Shown: positions 26,729 to 36,479, counted from the stretch's first letter. The stretch is 64,000 nt of DNA from Bacteroidia bacterium (GCA_030426665.1 JAUHYD010000007.1:62001-126000), one strand, 5' to 3'. The notes: generated from the sequence alone by a model not told the origin. A program made the numbers and translations.

Positions 26729-26751
26729 AAATGCCGACACCCACGGCATTT
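26729..26751 (+). terminator. Weak stem-loop after the membrane protein gene
   Basis: An 8-bp perfect stem AAATGCCG / CGGCATTT with a 7-nt loop lies 26 nt after the stop codon. The T-tract is short (TTTGTT), so termination may be inefficient. Confidence 0.5.
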
Positions 26752-26962
26752 GTTCAAAGATGTTTAGCGCTTTCAATAGCAAATTTTGGCGAATCAATTT
26801 CTGACAAAGTATGCTTGCCACTATTGCGCCGGCGTTTACAAGTCAGGTACAGCAGAGTTCGAGAATTTCGCATCATATCCAGACATCCCCAAAATGCCTT
26901 CCGGAGCTTTTGACTTACGATGAAGCGTGCAGATAAGCCACCACAAAATGTATGGATATAAT

Positions 26963-26988
26963 AAAAGGGTGCCGTTTGGCACCCTTTT
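26963..26988. terminator. Bidirectional terminator between convergent genes
   Basis: AAAAGGGTGCC and GGCACCCTTTT form an 11-bp stem with a 4-nt loop and T/A runs on both sides. It lies 25 nt beyond the stop of the minus-strand metalloprotease gene and can also end transcription from the plus strand. Confidence 0.85.
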
Positions 26989-27012
26989 TTATTGCTAATT
27001 AAAATCTTAATA

Positions 27013-29334
27013 TTAATTCTTCAGCAGGCTTCCTGTATAAACATCAGCGCCTCCCACTATTCTGTAAAAATATACACCGGGAACCAAATCTGCAGCAGAA
27101 ACAGTATTTACACTGCCGGCTTTAAGCACCTGTGAACGAACAACTCTACCATCGGCAGAATATAGTTGAAAAGCTACACTTCCGATGTTGCTGTTCTGTA
27201 GAACAATGTTCCAATCCTTACTGGTAGGATTAGGGAATATTTCAATTCCGCTAGTTGGGTCCAGCTTTCCTACTTCTGTTAAACCGTAAGAGTACACACC
27301 TCCGCCACCGCCGAGATTATTTGACTTAAAGTATGCATATATTGTAGAACTTCCGGTTGGCGACGGATATAGTACCCATCTCCATGTTGATGGAGATGTA
27401 CTATAAGACACCACATTTACACTAGAAGACGGTGTAGCAGGGAAATCATTATCAGGATTTGCGTCTACACCTTTTTTAACTGTATAGAATCGATAGTTAC
27501 TAATTGGGTTGTATGAACCGGGAACACTACCGTTTACGTCCAGAGTATCTTTTCCGGTGAACGGGAATATGATATCGACCGGTGTAGAATAGGTTCCTGA
27601 GCCAATTGGATCGATGCTCCAATACCTACGCATAGCATAGTTGTTGCCTGTTCCTGCCACGTTTGTAGTACCAAAAGGAAACGCTGTGTTAATTGCGGTC
27701 CCGCTACCAAATGCACCATCGGTTGTAACCCTCAGGTTAAAAGCTGAATTATTTATGTCACCTATATCGTTACCATTTTTCTTTATCATCATCAACAAAG
27801 TATCATCATCGTGACCGGCTGTATTATTGTCTTTCCAGTAATAAGTAATACCGGAATTAACGTCAGTACACTCATTGTTGGCAGAAGCTGTTCTGTTTGA
27901 TCTGTTCAACGCAACATCGGGTTTGTAGATATTACCGCAAGTACTGCCGGAATGTGCCAAAGTGTATCTGATTGTGTCTCCCGGCTGAGGTCCGAATCCG
28001 TTACTCATACTGATACCTATTCCCGGCTGAAGGTGACAATAACTCATTATTGTTCCTTTTACTGAAGATGACGGCATTCCCGGATTAGGGCAACTACCCT
28101 CAAGCGTATAACAACCATCAATCGCTCTGTTTCTGCCTGCATACCATACACAAGCATGGGTGTGAGGAGAACCTAGATTATGCCCGATTTCATGGGTTGA
28201 GGCTTCAACATCCCAGCTATAGGTAGGAAAAGGAACCGTTGATGTTGTAGAGCTATTATTAATATTACAAAATGAATACGGGCCATAATGACTTGATGCA
28301 TTATAGGACTTACAAAGAGCTCTAAGCCACGCAACTCCACCCATACCGGCATTCTTAGTAGTAAGCAACTGAGCAAGGTCACAACCGTATAAATTGTTTT
28401 TCGTAACCATACCAAACTTGTCTAACCAGTCATGTGAATCATTAGGCAACCCGATATATTCGTCGCTCGCGGTATTAACCTGAACTTTCTTCAATACCAG
28501 CGCAATACCTTCATTCTTATACATAACAGCCTGACTGTTAGACAATGCAGTTATATAGTTGGTGCAATTAGTAACACCAGACTTCTTTTGAAACATCTGG
28601 TAATCGGCAACATAAAACATTCTTACTTCTTTACAGTTGTCAAAAACCTTATTTCCAACAATTGTGGTAGTTTTTTGTGCGTTATCATCTTCTTCCGGTC
28701 CGTAATAGAAATCATCGGTGGCACAACGTGGAAATTTATCTTTAAACGTCAAATCGTTGTCGTTGTACAATACATAACTAGCGTTATAATCATACTCAGG
28801 TCCTACCATTGTATTGGGCTCTAATACATAGTTGCCTTCTCCGGGAATAGAGAATACACCATAAACTTCATTCTTAAAAAACGAGAAAGCTACCAATGAA
28901 CCCGGATGACCTTTTACAACCCCACGATAATACAAGCCGGGTGTATAGTCCGCTTTAGTCAGATTGTTTTCTGCATCTTTTTCATATACCGTAAAATCAT
29001 TTGTCAGAATGCTATACTGTGCGATTTCCAGAGTATAAGAACCTCCATCAATACCGGGTACAACAAGACTAACTGCAGTGTTCTTTTCGCTTAATAGTTT
29101 GGCTACATGCGCATAGTCTATAGTAAGGGGCTGAGCCTTTTCTACAAACTTATACATTTCCGTTCTGTCATAGTTGTTGTCGGTTTGCCATATATCGCTT
29201 ACCTGTACAAACGAGTTTGTTTTTTTAACTCGCGAGATAAAACCTTCAATAGGGGTATTTTCTTTTGCCAGTGCAGAGAATCCCTGAAGCAAAAGCATAG
29301 CAGCAATACTTTTCAGTATAATTTTCTTCAACAT
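27013..29334 (-). CDS. Secreted reprolysin-like zinc metalloprotease with T9SS sorting domain
   Basis: A 773-residue exported protease. The start at the ATG at 29334 opens a signal peptide (LKSIAAMLLLQGFSALAKE); upstream in-frame starts only add a long n-region. An N-terminal propeptide-like domain (about 25-200) precedes the catalytic domain. The extended zinc motif HEIGHNLGSPH spans residues 381-391 (three His ligands, catalytic Glu382), and the Met-turn is GTIMSYCH. This is the metzincin pattern of reprolysin-like (M12B-type) peptidases. The C-terminus carries a type A T9SS domain starting at IEIFPNPTSKDWNI and ending VYTGSLLKN. It is therefore a surface or secreted protease that probably degrades proteins outside the cell. 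The gene is monocistronic, with a strong terminator. Confidence 0.93.
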   Translation of the reverse strand: MLKKIILKSIAAMLLLQGFSALAKENTPIEGFISRVKKTNSFVQVSDIWQTDNNYDRTEMYKFVEKAQPLTIDYAHVAKLLSEKNTAVSLVVPGIDGGSYTLEIAQYSILTNDFTVYEKDAENNLTKADYTPGLYYRGVVKGHPGSLVAFSFFKNEVYGVFSIPGEGNYVLEPNTMVGPEYDYNASYVLYNDNDLTFKDKFPRCATDDFYYGPEEDDNAQKTTTIVGNKVFDNCKEVRMFYVADYQMFQKKSGVTNCTNYITALSNSQAVMYKNEGIALVLKKVQVNTASDEYIGLPNDSHDWLDKFGMVTKNNLYGCDLAQLLTTKNAGMGGVAWLRALCKSYNASSHYGPYSFCNINNSSTTSTVPFPTYSWDVEASTHEIGHNLGSPHTHACVWYAGRNRAIDGCYTLEGSCPNPGMPSSSVKGTIMSYCHLQPGIGISMSNGFGPQPGDTIRYTLAHSGSTCGNIYKPDVALNRSNRTASANNECTDVNSGITYYWKDNNTAGHDDDTLLMMIKKNGNDIGDINNSAFNLRVTTDGAFGSGTAINTAFPFGTTNVAGTGNNYAMRRYWSIDPIGSGTYSTPVDIIFPFTGKDTLDVNGSVPGSYNPISNYRFYTVKKGVDANPDNDFPATPSSSVNVVSYSTSPSTWRWVLYPSPTGSSTIYAYFKSNNLGGGGGVYSYGLTEVGKLDPTSGIEIFPNPTSKDWNIVLQNSNIGSVAFQLYSADGRVVRSQVLKAGSVNTVSAADLVPGVYFYRIVGGADVYTGSLLKN

Positions 29335-29534
29335 TATTTTTAACAATTTATAATTAGCGATTTCCAAAGATATTGATTTTAACCAAAAAAAAATCAAAAC
29401 AAAATTCTTTCCAAAAACGATGCGGTAATTCTTAACCTAAGACCGCAGCGATATGACAAACAAAAGACATTTTTTAATAGTTTTTAATGTCTAAAATGTT
29501 TATTTGCTAAAATCGTGCCAAACTATCTATTTGA

Positions 29535-29551
29535 TTAATACAATTGATTAA
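29535..29551. promoter_or_regulatory. Imperfect palindrome, candidate TetR operator
   Basis: TTAATACAATTGATTAA is two TTAAT/ATTAA arms around CAATTG with one extra base. It overlaps the -33 TTG (29544-29546) of the TetR gene promoter, where an autorepressor would be expected to bind. Confidence 0.35.
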
Positions 29552-29575
29552 ATAACAAAAATTTATTTATCTTTG
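29544..29575 (+). promoter_or_regulatory. Bacteroidota promoter (TTG, 21 nt, TATCTTTG) for the TetR gene
   Basis: A -33 TTG at 29544-29546 and a -7 box TATCTTTG at 29568-29575 are separated by 21 nt, within the range of this promoter class. The ATG follows 9 nt after the box, so the leader is very short. Confidence 0.65.
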
Positions 29576-29584
29576 CAGCAATAA

Positions 29585-30220
29585 ATGGAGCAGAAATCAG
29601 TAAGCCCAACGACGGCATCTACCGAGGAGAAAATAAAAGAAGCAGCACGGAAAGTATTCACTAAAAAAGGATATGCAGCTACGAGAACACGTGATATTGC
29701 TGAAGAATGTGGATTTAATGTTGCACTAATAAATTACTACTTCAGGAGCAAGGAACGATTATTTGACATTATAATGGTCGAGCAATTGCAAATGTTTGTC
29801 AGTAGTATATCCGGATTATTAGACAATCACGAAACGACCCTGCACGAAAAAATAGAACTGCTTATCAGCCACTATATAGATATGCTCATCGCAAACCCGG
29901 GGTTACCGGTTTTTATATTGAATGAGATAAACTCAAATCCTGAAAAGTTTGTCTCAAAACTGCAACTTCCTCCCTCTGTTGAAAATTTTCACATTCTAAA
30001 GCAGTTAAATGAAAGGGTTTTAGCTGGTAAAATGCCAAATATCAATCCGCTCCAATTGTTCCTGAACCTTGTTTCAATGACCGTATTTCCATTTATAGCG
30101 GCCCCGTTGATAAAAGCGAAATCTGAAATGAAAACAGAAGACTTTAATGAGTTAATGATTGCGCGCAAGAAACTTATTCCCATATGGATGAAAGCCATAT
30201 TAGAAACAAACCCGGAATAG
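29585..30220 (+). CDS. TetR/AcrR-family transcriptional regulator
   Basis: A 211-residue one-component regulator. The N-terminal helix-turn-helix spans about residues 16-60: EEKIKEAARKVFTKKGYAAT, TRDIAEECG, then NVALINYYFRSKERLF with the family's YYF(R/Y)SKE signature. The C-terminal 150 residues are helical and would form the ligand pocket; the ligand is unknown. The start ATG is 9 nt after a good promoter box, and an imperfect palindrome overlaps the -33 element, suggesting autorepression. The next gene, an FAD-dependent reductase, starts 98 nt downstream with its own promoter; it is the obvious candidate target, although in Bacteroidota this pairing is not proof of regulation. Confidence 0.9.
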   Translation: MEQKSVSPTTASTEEKIKEAARKVFTKKGYAATRTRDIAEECGFNVALINYYFRSKERLFDIIMVEQLQMFVSSISGLLDNHETTLHEKIELLISHYIDMLIANPGLPVFILNEINSNPEKFVSKLQLPPSVENFHILKQLNERVLAGKMPNINPLQLFLNLVSMTVFPFIAAPLIKAKSEMKTEDFNELMIARKKLIPIWMKAILETNPE

Positions 30221-30273
30221 GCGCATACAACAGTCAACTAACGAATTGTTGATTTACCAATACGGAATGTTTA

Positions 30274-30305
30274 TTGGCGCAATTCATTTTGCCATCCTAT
30301 ATTTG
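30274..30305 (+). promoter_or_regulatory. Bacteroidota promoter (TTG, 21 nt, TATATTTG) for the FAD reductase gene
   Basis: TTG at 30274-30276 and TATATTTG at 30298-30305 are 21 nt apart, the same geometry as the TetR promoter. The ATG follows 13 nt after the box. Confidence 0.65.
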
Positions 30306-30318
30306 ACATTCCCGAAGA

Positions 30319-31572
30319 ATGAACAATCAGACAATTGAAACGCAAGTAGTTATTATCGGCGCAGGACCTGCAGGCGCAGGAGCCTCATTCTTTTTGTCAA
30401 AATATAAGATTCCACACGTTGTTATTGAAAAAAGCACCTTTCCGCGCGATAAGGTTTGCGGCGACGCCTGTAGCGGAAAAACAGCATTGGTAATCAATCG
30501 GGCAAATCCCGAATGGCTAACTGAAATACTGAATCAATCAACTGAATACCTGCCATCATGGGGCATAAAATTTGTTGCGCCAAACGGAAAGGCATTGGAC
30601 ATTCCGTTTTCGCCCAATAGAACAGAAGATTCAAAGGCTCCCGGTTTTACCGTACCTCGCTTCGATTTTGACGATTTTCTCTTTCGTAAAATACCGTCAC
30701 CATATTGTACCATTTACGAAGGCGCATCCATTGAAAGCATAGAGAAAGGCGAAAAGGTCACAGTCGTAATCAACCACAATGGTGCTGCAATAACCATTCA
30801 CGCCCCGATAATCATAGGTGCCGACGGTGACAAAAGCATGGTAAGAAAGAAATTCCTTTCAGAAAATACCGTACCGAAGACTTATGCTGTAGGTCTACGT
30901 GCCTATTATGAGGGAGTCACGGGGATGCACAATGAAAATTTTATCGAATTACATTTCCTGCCGGAAGTACTGCCCGGCTATTTATGGATTTTCCCCCTAC
31001 CCCATGGCAAGGCAAATGTGGGTGTTGGCATCCTTTCCGAAACCGTACGGGAAAAGAAAATAAACCTACGAGAGCAGATGCTGTCGGCGATAAAAAACAA
31101 CCCCGACATTGCCCCGAGGTTTGCCAACGCAACATTAGAAGGAAAGATACACGGCTGCGGACTACCGCTTGCTATGGAGCGGCAGCCATTATCGGGCGAC
31201 AACTTCATGCTATGTGGCGATGCTGCAGCGCTAATCGATCCTTTCAGTGGCGAGGGAATCGGGAATGCTCTGTACAGCGGCATGCTCGCAGCTATGGCAG
31301 TCAATGAAGTATTACCGGAACAAAACTTTTCAGCAGACCGACTACGCATCGCCTATGACGATGTGCTGTACAAGCGATTGGGCGATGAGCTGAAAATAAG
31401 TGCCACGCTTCAACGCCTCTGTAAATATCCATGGCTCTTTAACTTCGTTGTAAACAAAGCCCATAAGAGCCCATCGCTCAGAAACACCATCAGCTGTATG
31501 TTTACAGACATGGATTTAAGACAACAACTTAGCAAGCCGTCTTTTTACCTTAAGATTCTCTTTAACCGATAA
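30319..31572 (+). CDS. FAD-dependent oxidoreductase, geranylgeranyl-reductase family
   Basis: A 417-residue flavoprotein of the geranylgeranyl reductase / UbiH-like family (COG0644). The N-terminal dinucleotide-binding fold is VVIIGAGPAGAGAS, with GxGxxG at residues 14-19 followed by the acidic VIEKS. The KVCGDACSGKTA segment is the family's CGDxxSGK/P signature. The second FAD motif LCGDAAALIDPFSGEGIGNA is near residue 300. Members reduce isoprenoid chains of lipids or quinones or act on related hydrophobic substrates; the substrate here is not identifiable. No transmembrane helix is evident. It follows a TetR regulator but has its own promoter, and is convergent with the amidohydrolase gene. 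Confidence 0.88.
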   Translation: MNNQTIETQVVIIGAGPAGAGASFFLSKYKIPHVVIEKSTFPRDKVCGDACSGKTALVINRANPEWLTEILNQSTEYLPSWGIKFVAPNGKALDIPFSPNRTEDSKAPGFTVPRFDFDDFLFRKIPSPYCTIYEGASIESIEKGEKVTVVINHNGAAITIHAPIIIGADGDKSMVRKKFLSENTVPKTYAVGLRAYYEGVTGMHNENFIELHFLPEVLPGYLWIFPLPHGKANVGVGILSETVREKKINLREQMLSAIKNNPDIAPRFANATLEGKIHGCGLPLAMERQPLSGDNFMLCGDAAALIDPFSGEGIGNALYSGMLAAMAVNEVLPEQNFSADRLRIAYDDVLYKRLGDELKISATLQRLCKYPWLFNFVVNKAHKSPSLRNTISCMFTDMDLRQQLSKPSFYLKILFNR

Positions 31573-31576
31573 GCAA

Positions 31577-34500
31577 TTAGTCACCCAACTCTATCGCATC
31601 TTCGTGCCAGGGGAACGACTCAGCATTGCGACCAAGTTCCCAGTAAAAGCGAGAACGTTTATTGTCGTAATTGCCGACCTCATTCATCGTCTCTGCATCG
31701 TATAGCCTGCCATTTATCATGGTATAGCGAATGCTCTCAGTATTGCGAATATTGTCGAGTGGATTCTTGTCCATCACCAACAAATCTGCCAGTTTACCCG
31801 GCACCAGCGAGCCAACAGACTTGTCCAGACCAAGGCTCAGAGCGGGATTCATCGTTGCAGTTCGCAATGCCTCCATATTAGTCATACCACCTTGCGCCAT
31901 CATCCAGATTTCCCAATGTGCGCCGATTCCCTGTATCTGACCATGAGCACCCATGTTTATCTTCACTCCTTCATCTGTCAGTTTCTTCAGGCTGCGAGAC
32001 ACAAGGATATGCCCATTCTCGTACTCTTCTTCAGGTATCATTACTCTATGTCTGCTACGAGTATCAATAACAGAGCGAGGTGTAAAACGCAACAGGCGTT
32101 CTTTCTCCCAAACATTGGTATGCTGATACCAGTAGTACTCTCCACTCACGGCACCATAGCTTACAATCAAAGTAGGCGTATTTGCAGTTCCTGAATTCTT
32201 CCAAAATTGAACTACATCATTGTACAGCGGCGCTATTGGAATATTATGCTCAACGGTTGTATGCCCGTCCATAACCATACTAAGATTATGATAAAAGAAA
32301 GAGCCACCTTCCGGCACAACCTCCATTTTTAATTCTCTGGCAGCTGCTATAACCATTTGCCTTTGTTCGCGACGCGGTTGATTATAACTTTTTACACTAA
32401 AAGCGCCATAAGCCTTTGTTCTGCGAAGTGTGCTAAGTGCATCATCCAGCGAATTAATGACTGCTTTAAAGTCTCCATCGGCTCCATACAGTATGGTTCC
32501 TGTAGAAAAAACTCTAGGTCCTACCATCTTACCTGACTTTACCAACTCACTCTGCGCAAAAACCATTTCGCTAACTGCCGATGGGTCATGCATCGTAGTG
32601 ACACCATACGCCAGATTGGTATAGTACGGCCAATGCTTATCAGGTGTCAGGCCATAACGAAAATGATTAGCGTGTGCATGTGCATCTATAAAACCAGGCA
32701 TAATGGTCTTGCCGCTACAATCGATAACTTTTGCACCCCTTGGCACATCTACTCCGGCACCAACTGATTTTATCAGATTACCTTCAATAACAATCGTTCC
32801 GTTTTCAATAACTTCATTTCTATCCATAGTGATGATGCGTGCATTCGTAAACGCAACAACGCCTGTCGGCTTATCAGTCTTCGCTGTCAGCCCTACAGAG
32901 ATTCCTTTTTCCGGCGCTTTGTACAATGAATCGGGATTACCTGCAATAAACTCGAATCTGTCCTCAAGCTCCACTGTAAAATATTGCGCTCCTAGCGTGT
33001 AGTGTAGTCGCTTGCTATCCGCACTCCACTGCAAATTGATGCCTGCATCTTTAGAAACCTTCTTCACCGGAATACTCTTCACATCATCGCTGATGTCTAT
33101 CGGCTTGCCTGTCTGTGGGAATGCTGCAACATACACAGAATGTAAGTGAACAAATGCTACCCACTTACCATCAGGCGATACTGCAAACTGATTCCCGTAC
33201 TTGCTCTTAAAAATTACCTTCTCGTCACCACCATCAGGCTTGCAACTTCTGAAAGACTTCTCCAATGACCCAAACAGATTGCCACCAGTCTGAAAATAAA
33301 TGCGATCTCCATCGGCACTATAGCGAGGATACTCACCTTCGTCGGTAACAAAATGCTCTTCTCCTCCTTCCGCCGACATTTCATAAATACCGGGCTTTAC
33401 CGTAAATGAGTTACCCATCGCATTATTACTTCCTTCCTTACTATATACAATCTTGCTATCGTCAGGAGCGAACGAAGGCGTGCGATAAATACCCTTCTTT
33501 CGGGAAATTTTGATTGATTCTGATTTACCATCAAAACGCAATTTCCTCATACTGCCCGACAGGCTATCATTCCATGTTACATAAACCAACCACTTTCCGT
33601 CATGAGAAAACGAAGGTTCAAATTCCTGCCATGGATCTTCTGTTATTCTTGTAGGCTTGCCATCCGGCAACTTCTTTTTATATAGTTGTCCCAGGGCATT
33701 AAACACCAACCATTTGCCATCAGGCGAGGTTGTGGCATGGCGAATAACCTTTACTGTAAATCTGTCTTCGTTTATATCTTGTTGAAACCGAACGGCATCA
33801 GTTATGTGCTGGTTTACCTTACACGTAAATGGTATCTCTTTAGCATCGTTGACACCGTTTACATTCACCTTTACAATCTTCCCTCCGCTCCATATTACTA
33901 CATAGCTGTCGTCGGGAGTCCAGGCGAAACCTGTATAGATACCGAACGTAGTCCAGGCCTCCTGTTGGTCTTTGCTCAACTTTTCATAGACAGGCCACTC
34001 CTCGCCTGTGCTTAACTTCCGTAGATATAGCACCGACTTAGTACGTACCCTTTTTACAAATGCCATCAATTTGCCGTCGTGGGATATTTGTGGTCGCACG
34101 GCTCCGCCGGGACCGCCGGTCACTCGCTCGCTTTTACCGTCTTCACGGTCATAGCGGTTAATGACAAAAATCTGTTTGTTAGGGTCTTTGTTGTACTGAA
34201 AAGAACCACCGGGATACACATCCTCGCTGTAATAAATGTAACGGCCATCAGGAGATACACATGGCTCATTCAGGTCTTGCTGGTCATTTTTTCGGGGCGT
34301 CAGTTGCAGCCCCTTACCACCGGAAATATGATATATCCACAACTCTCCTGCTCCGAGCGAGCGCGTACTTGTAAAATGCTTACGAGCTACGATATAGTTG
34401 TTATCTACCCATACACCATTATTCAGCAGCCGGAAATCCTCTTTGGTTATTTGCTTTGCATTGCTACCATCCTTATCCATCACCCAGACATTGTCGCCAC

Positions 34501-34837
34501 CGCCGGCATCGGATGTGAAAAGTATTTTGCTGCCGTCGGGGCTAAAGCGTGGCTGCACTTCCATAGCCATCCCGGAGCGCAACACTTTTGCAACGCCTCC
34601 TGCAAACGGCATGCTATATATATCCCCCAGCAGATCAAAAACTATTGTTTTGCCGTCAGGCGACACATCCAGATTCAACCAGGTACCTTCAGAGACGGTA
34701 AACGACACGTCCTTGCCGGGACCACCGGGATTGTTTACATCCCACTTATCTTTGTTATTATCCTTTTTGTCTTGTGCAGTAGCAAAAGTTCCCACCGCTA
34801 TAAAAACGGCAGTTACCAGCAAATTATACAATCGCAT
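31577..34837 (-). CDS. TolB-type beta-propeller fused to an amidohydrolase
   Basis: A 1086-residue exported protein (signal peptide MRLYNLLVTAVFIAVGTFATAQ). Residues of about 50-650 contain repeated WD40-like PD40 blades (PDGKTIVFD, PDGRYIYYSE, PDGKWLVFN, PDGKWVAFV), giving a beta-propeller of the TolB kind. From about residue 665 a metal-dependent amidohydrolase domain follows: the metal-binding GFIDAHAHAN has Asp718, His720 and His722. Further on, MVMDGHTTVEHNIP and INMGAHGQIQGIGAH supply other His ligands, and LGLDKSVGSLVPGKLADLLV is the typical end. The domain resembles imidazolonepropionase/prolidase-type hydrolases. Such fusions are known in Bacteroidota, but their substrates are not. 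A role in degrading peptides or cyclic amides is a guess. It is likely periplasmic and monocistronic. Confidence 0.85.
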   Translation of the reverse strand: MRLYNLLVTAVFIAVGTFATAQDKKDNNKDKWDVNNPGGPGKDVSFTVSEGTWLNLDVSPDGKTIVFDLLGDIYSMPFAGGVAKVLRSGMAMEVQPRFSPDGSKILFTSDAGGGDNVWVMDKDGSNAKQITKEDFRLLNNGVWVDNNYIVARKHFTSTRSLGAGELWIYHISGGKGLQLTPRKNDQQDLNEPCVSPDGRYIYYSEDVYPGGSFQYNKDPNKQIFVINRYDREDGKSERVTGGPGGAVRPQISHDGKLMAFVKRVRTKSVLYLRKLSTGEEWPVYEKLSKDQQEAWTTFGIYTGFAWTPDDSYVVIWSGGKIVKVNVNGVNDAKEIPFTCKVNQHITDAVRFQQDINEDRFTVKVIRHATTSPDGKWLVFNALGQLYKKKLPDGKPTRITEDPWQEFEPSFSHDGKWLVYVTWNDSLSGSMRKLRFDGKSESIKISRKKGIYRTPSFAPDDSKIVYSKEGSNNAMGNSFTVKPGIYEMSAEGGEEHFVTDEGEYPRYSADGDRIYFQTGGNLFGSLEKSFRSCKPDGGDEKVIFKSKYGNQFAVSPDGKWVAFVHLHSVYVAAFPQTGKPIDISDDVKSIPVKKVSKDAGINLQWSADSKRLHYTLGAQYFTVELEDRFEFIAGNPDSLYKAPEKGISVGLTAKTDKPTGVVAFTNARIITMDRNEVIENGTIVIEGNLIKSVGAGVDVPRGAKVIDCSGKTIMPGFIDAHAHANHFRYGLTPDKHWPYYTNLAYGVTTMHDPSAVSEMVFAQSELVKSGKMVGPRVFSTGTILYGADGDFKAVINSLDDALSTLRRTKAYGAFSVKSYNQPRREQRQMVIAAARELKMEVVPEGGSFFYHNLSMVMDGHTTVEHNIPIAPLYNDVVQFWKNSGTANTPTLIVSYGAVSGEYYWYQHTNVWEKERLLRFTPRSVIDTRSRHRVMIPEEEYENGHILVSRSLKKLTDEGVKINMGAHGQIQGIGAHWEIWMMAQGGMTNMEALRTATMNPALSLGLDKSVGSLVPGKLADLLVMDKNPLDNIRNTESIRYTMINGRLYDAETMNEVGNYDNKRSRFYWELGRNAESFPWHEDAIELGD

Positions 34838-35003
34838 ATATCAGAAATATTAAGTCCCAAAGATAAGCGCACACAACGACAATCACCCTAAAACAGGCAG
34901 GGGAAGTTTAGGGGTACAAAATTCACTTATGAAACATGTAAACAGCACACCGCCACTGTAGTCGGCATGAATATATCTTGTACGCATTAATTATGCGATG
35001 CTC

Positions 35004-36479
35004 TTATTCGGAAGAAGAATCTTCTTCGGTTGATTCCACATCCTCATCGGCATCTTCATCGGCGCTTATGTGACGTTCTGTAGTCGGGCGGTCAATTATC
35101 ACCGGATTTTCGTCCCGCACCAACGCTACTTTTTTTTTTACTCTGTCTCCAAATACAAGATTTACGCCCATGTTCAGATTCATGTTCTTACTCTTAAGTG
35201 GCGCTACCGATGCCCACCAATTGTCGGTAGACAAATACCATTGCATACCGGCAAATCGTGCAATAAGCGCACCACCGATATTGAAAGCAGAGTTTGTCTT
35301 CATGGTATACGACAGGGCACCTGTAAAGTGCTTGCCTAAAGTTAGCTGATAGCAAAACGTGGTAGAGAAGATAAACTTCTTATTATACCCCTGAGCGCTC
35401 AATTGGGCACCCAGCGCATGCTTATTATTGAACTTATAATTGCCCATCGCAAAGAACTCAACCGGTAGCGATGTTTTATACGCTTCGGTACTCTTATCAA
35501 AGTCAACCAGGTTCTTAACCGAATCTAAATACTGATCTGTAGAGAATGCGCTGGAATCGCCCTGAATGAAATTGCTCAGGTCAAAGCCGTCGAATGTGAA
35601 TGAATTTGAACTTGCTTTGTAGTTATGTATGTTACTTTTCCAGTTGATATAACCTAAGTTATTGATACCACCGGAAACAGTTATTTTTTCATTTACCTGA
35701 TAGCTAACACCCAGATCAAGACCTAACCCCGCATTCTTGGTATTAAATACATATTCGGATCCGCTTGGGGTACCCTGTGCCTTATCTGCACTATCAGAAA
35801 AACCGCTCGTCTGAACATCTAAGTCGGTTGTTGCAGTGATTGCGTAATAGTCTTCTGCGGTATGTATTGACAGATTTGAGCTTTTTGTATTGATGTTTGT
35901 TTTTCCGAACAACAACTTAGGGCTCGCCCCAACGGTAAATCTACCAAACTGCTTGGTGCCATGCAAAGCATACTCTCTGTACCACGAGGCCTTCAAACCA
36001 AAGTCACCAATGTTTACCGTCTTTCCGATATAGGCACCATTACCGTACCAAGCCAATCCCAGCAAGTCTTTGGGGTAAGTAAACCTGAAATCAACTTTAT
36101 CATTTACAGAGAACCCGACAATCAAATCATCGAACGCAACGCTAGCAGACAGCAACGAAACTTCTGCACCGAGGTTCACAACGTTCTTCTTTTTGAGTTT
36201 ATCGATAAAAGTACCGGGATGGATACCCACCGTAGAGTCATTAACTCTGGAAAAAAGGTCGTTGTAAGTGAAGCCGGAATTGAAAATGTAAAAGGAAGTA
36301 CCTGATATCACAGGCAACCCAACAGTAACATGAGCATCTGACTGATTAGACGCATTTACCCACTGTGACTGCTGCAATTGCGGCAAAAACTTTAAAGTGT
36401 AGGTCTGCTGTCCGTAGACAAATGCCGGCAACAAACACAACGCTGATAATATATATTTTCTCATAAAAACCCTTATCAT
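35004..36479 (-). CDS. DUF5723-like exported protein
   Basis: A 491-residue protein with a signal peptide (MRKYILSALCLLPAFVYGQQ, or five residues longer). The rest is rich in beta strands (for example KWRLGAQLSAQGYNKKF-like amphipathic strands, GGALIARFAGMQWYLSTDN, NMNLNMGVNLVFGD), as in an outer-membrane beta-barrel of the DUF5723 group seen in Bacteroidota. The acidic Glu/Asp/Ser tail from about 465 to the end is not barrel-like. The ATG at 36479 overlaps the stop of the upstream lipoprotein gene (ATGA), so the two are translationally coupled; an internal start at 36464 would give nearly the same protein. Function unknown. Confidence 0.75.
   Translation of the reverse strand: MIRVFMRKYILSALCLLPAFVYGQQTYTLKFLPQLQQSQWVNASNQSDAHVTVGLPVISGTSFYIFNSGFTYNDLFSRVNDSTVGIHPGTFIDKLKKKNVVNLGAEVSLLSASVAFDDLIVGFSVNDKVDFRFTYPKDLLGLAWYGNGAYIGKTVNIGDFGLKASWYREYALHGTKQFGRFTVGASPKLLFGKTNINTKSSNLSIHTAEDYYAITATTDLDVQTSGFSDSADKAQGTPSGSEYVFNTKNAGLGLDLGVSYQVNEKITVSGGINNLGYINWKSNIHNYKASSNSFTFDGFDLSNFIQGDSSAFSTDQYLDSVKNLVDFDKSTEAYKTSLPVEFFAMGNYKFNNKHALGAQLSAQGYNKKFIFSTTFCYQLTLGKHFTGALSYTMKTNSAFNIGGALIARFAGMQWYLSTDNWWASVAPLKSKNMNLNMGVNLVFGDRVKKKVALVRDENPVIIDRPTTERHISADEDADEDVESTEEDSSSE

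Larger units (their letters stand above)
26704..27012. other. Intergenic region with two stem-loops and no gene
   Basis: The 309 bases between the convergent genes at 25237 and 27013 hold a weak stem-loop (26729-26751) and a strong bidirectional terminator (26963-26988). The 210 bases between them have no supportable coding sequence or RNA gene on either strand. Confidence 0.5.

Noticed and set aside
26731-26913. A 60-codon plus-strand frame after the membrane protein gene
   Set aside because: It begins inside the stem-loop at 26729-26751, and its Arg-rich sequence has no protein-like features.
34079-34891. A 270-codon frame antisense to the propeller/amidohydrolase gene
   Set aside because: It lies entirely opposite the well-supported gene and its upstream leader, with no signal, domain or promoter of its own.
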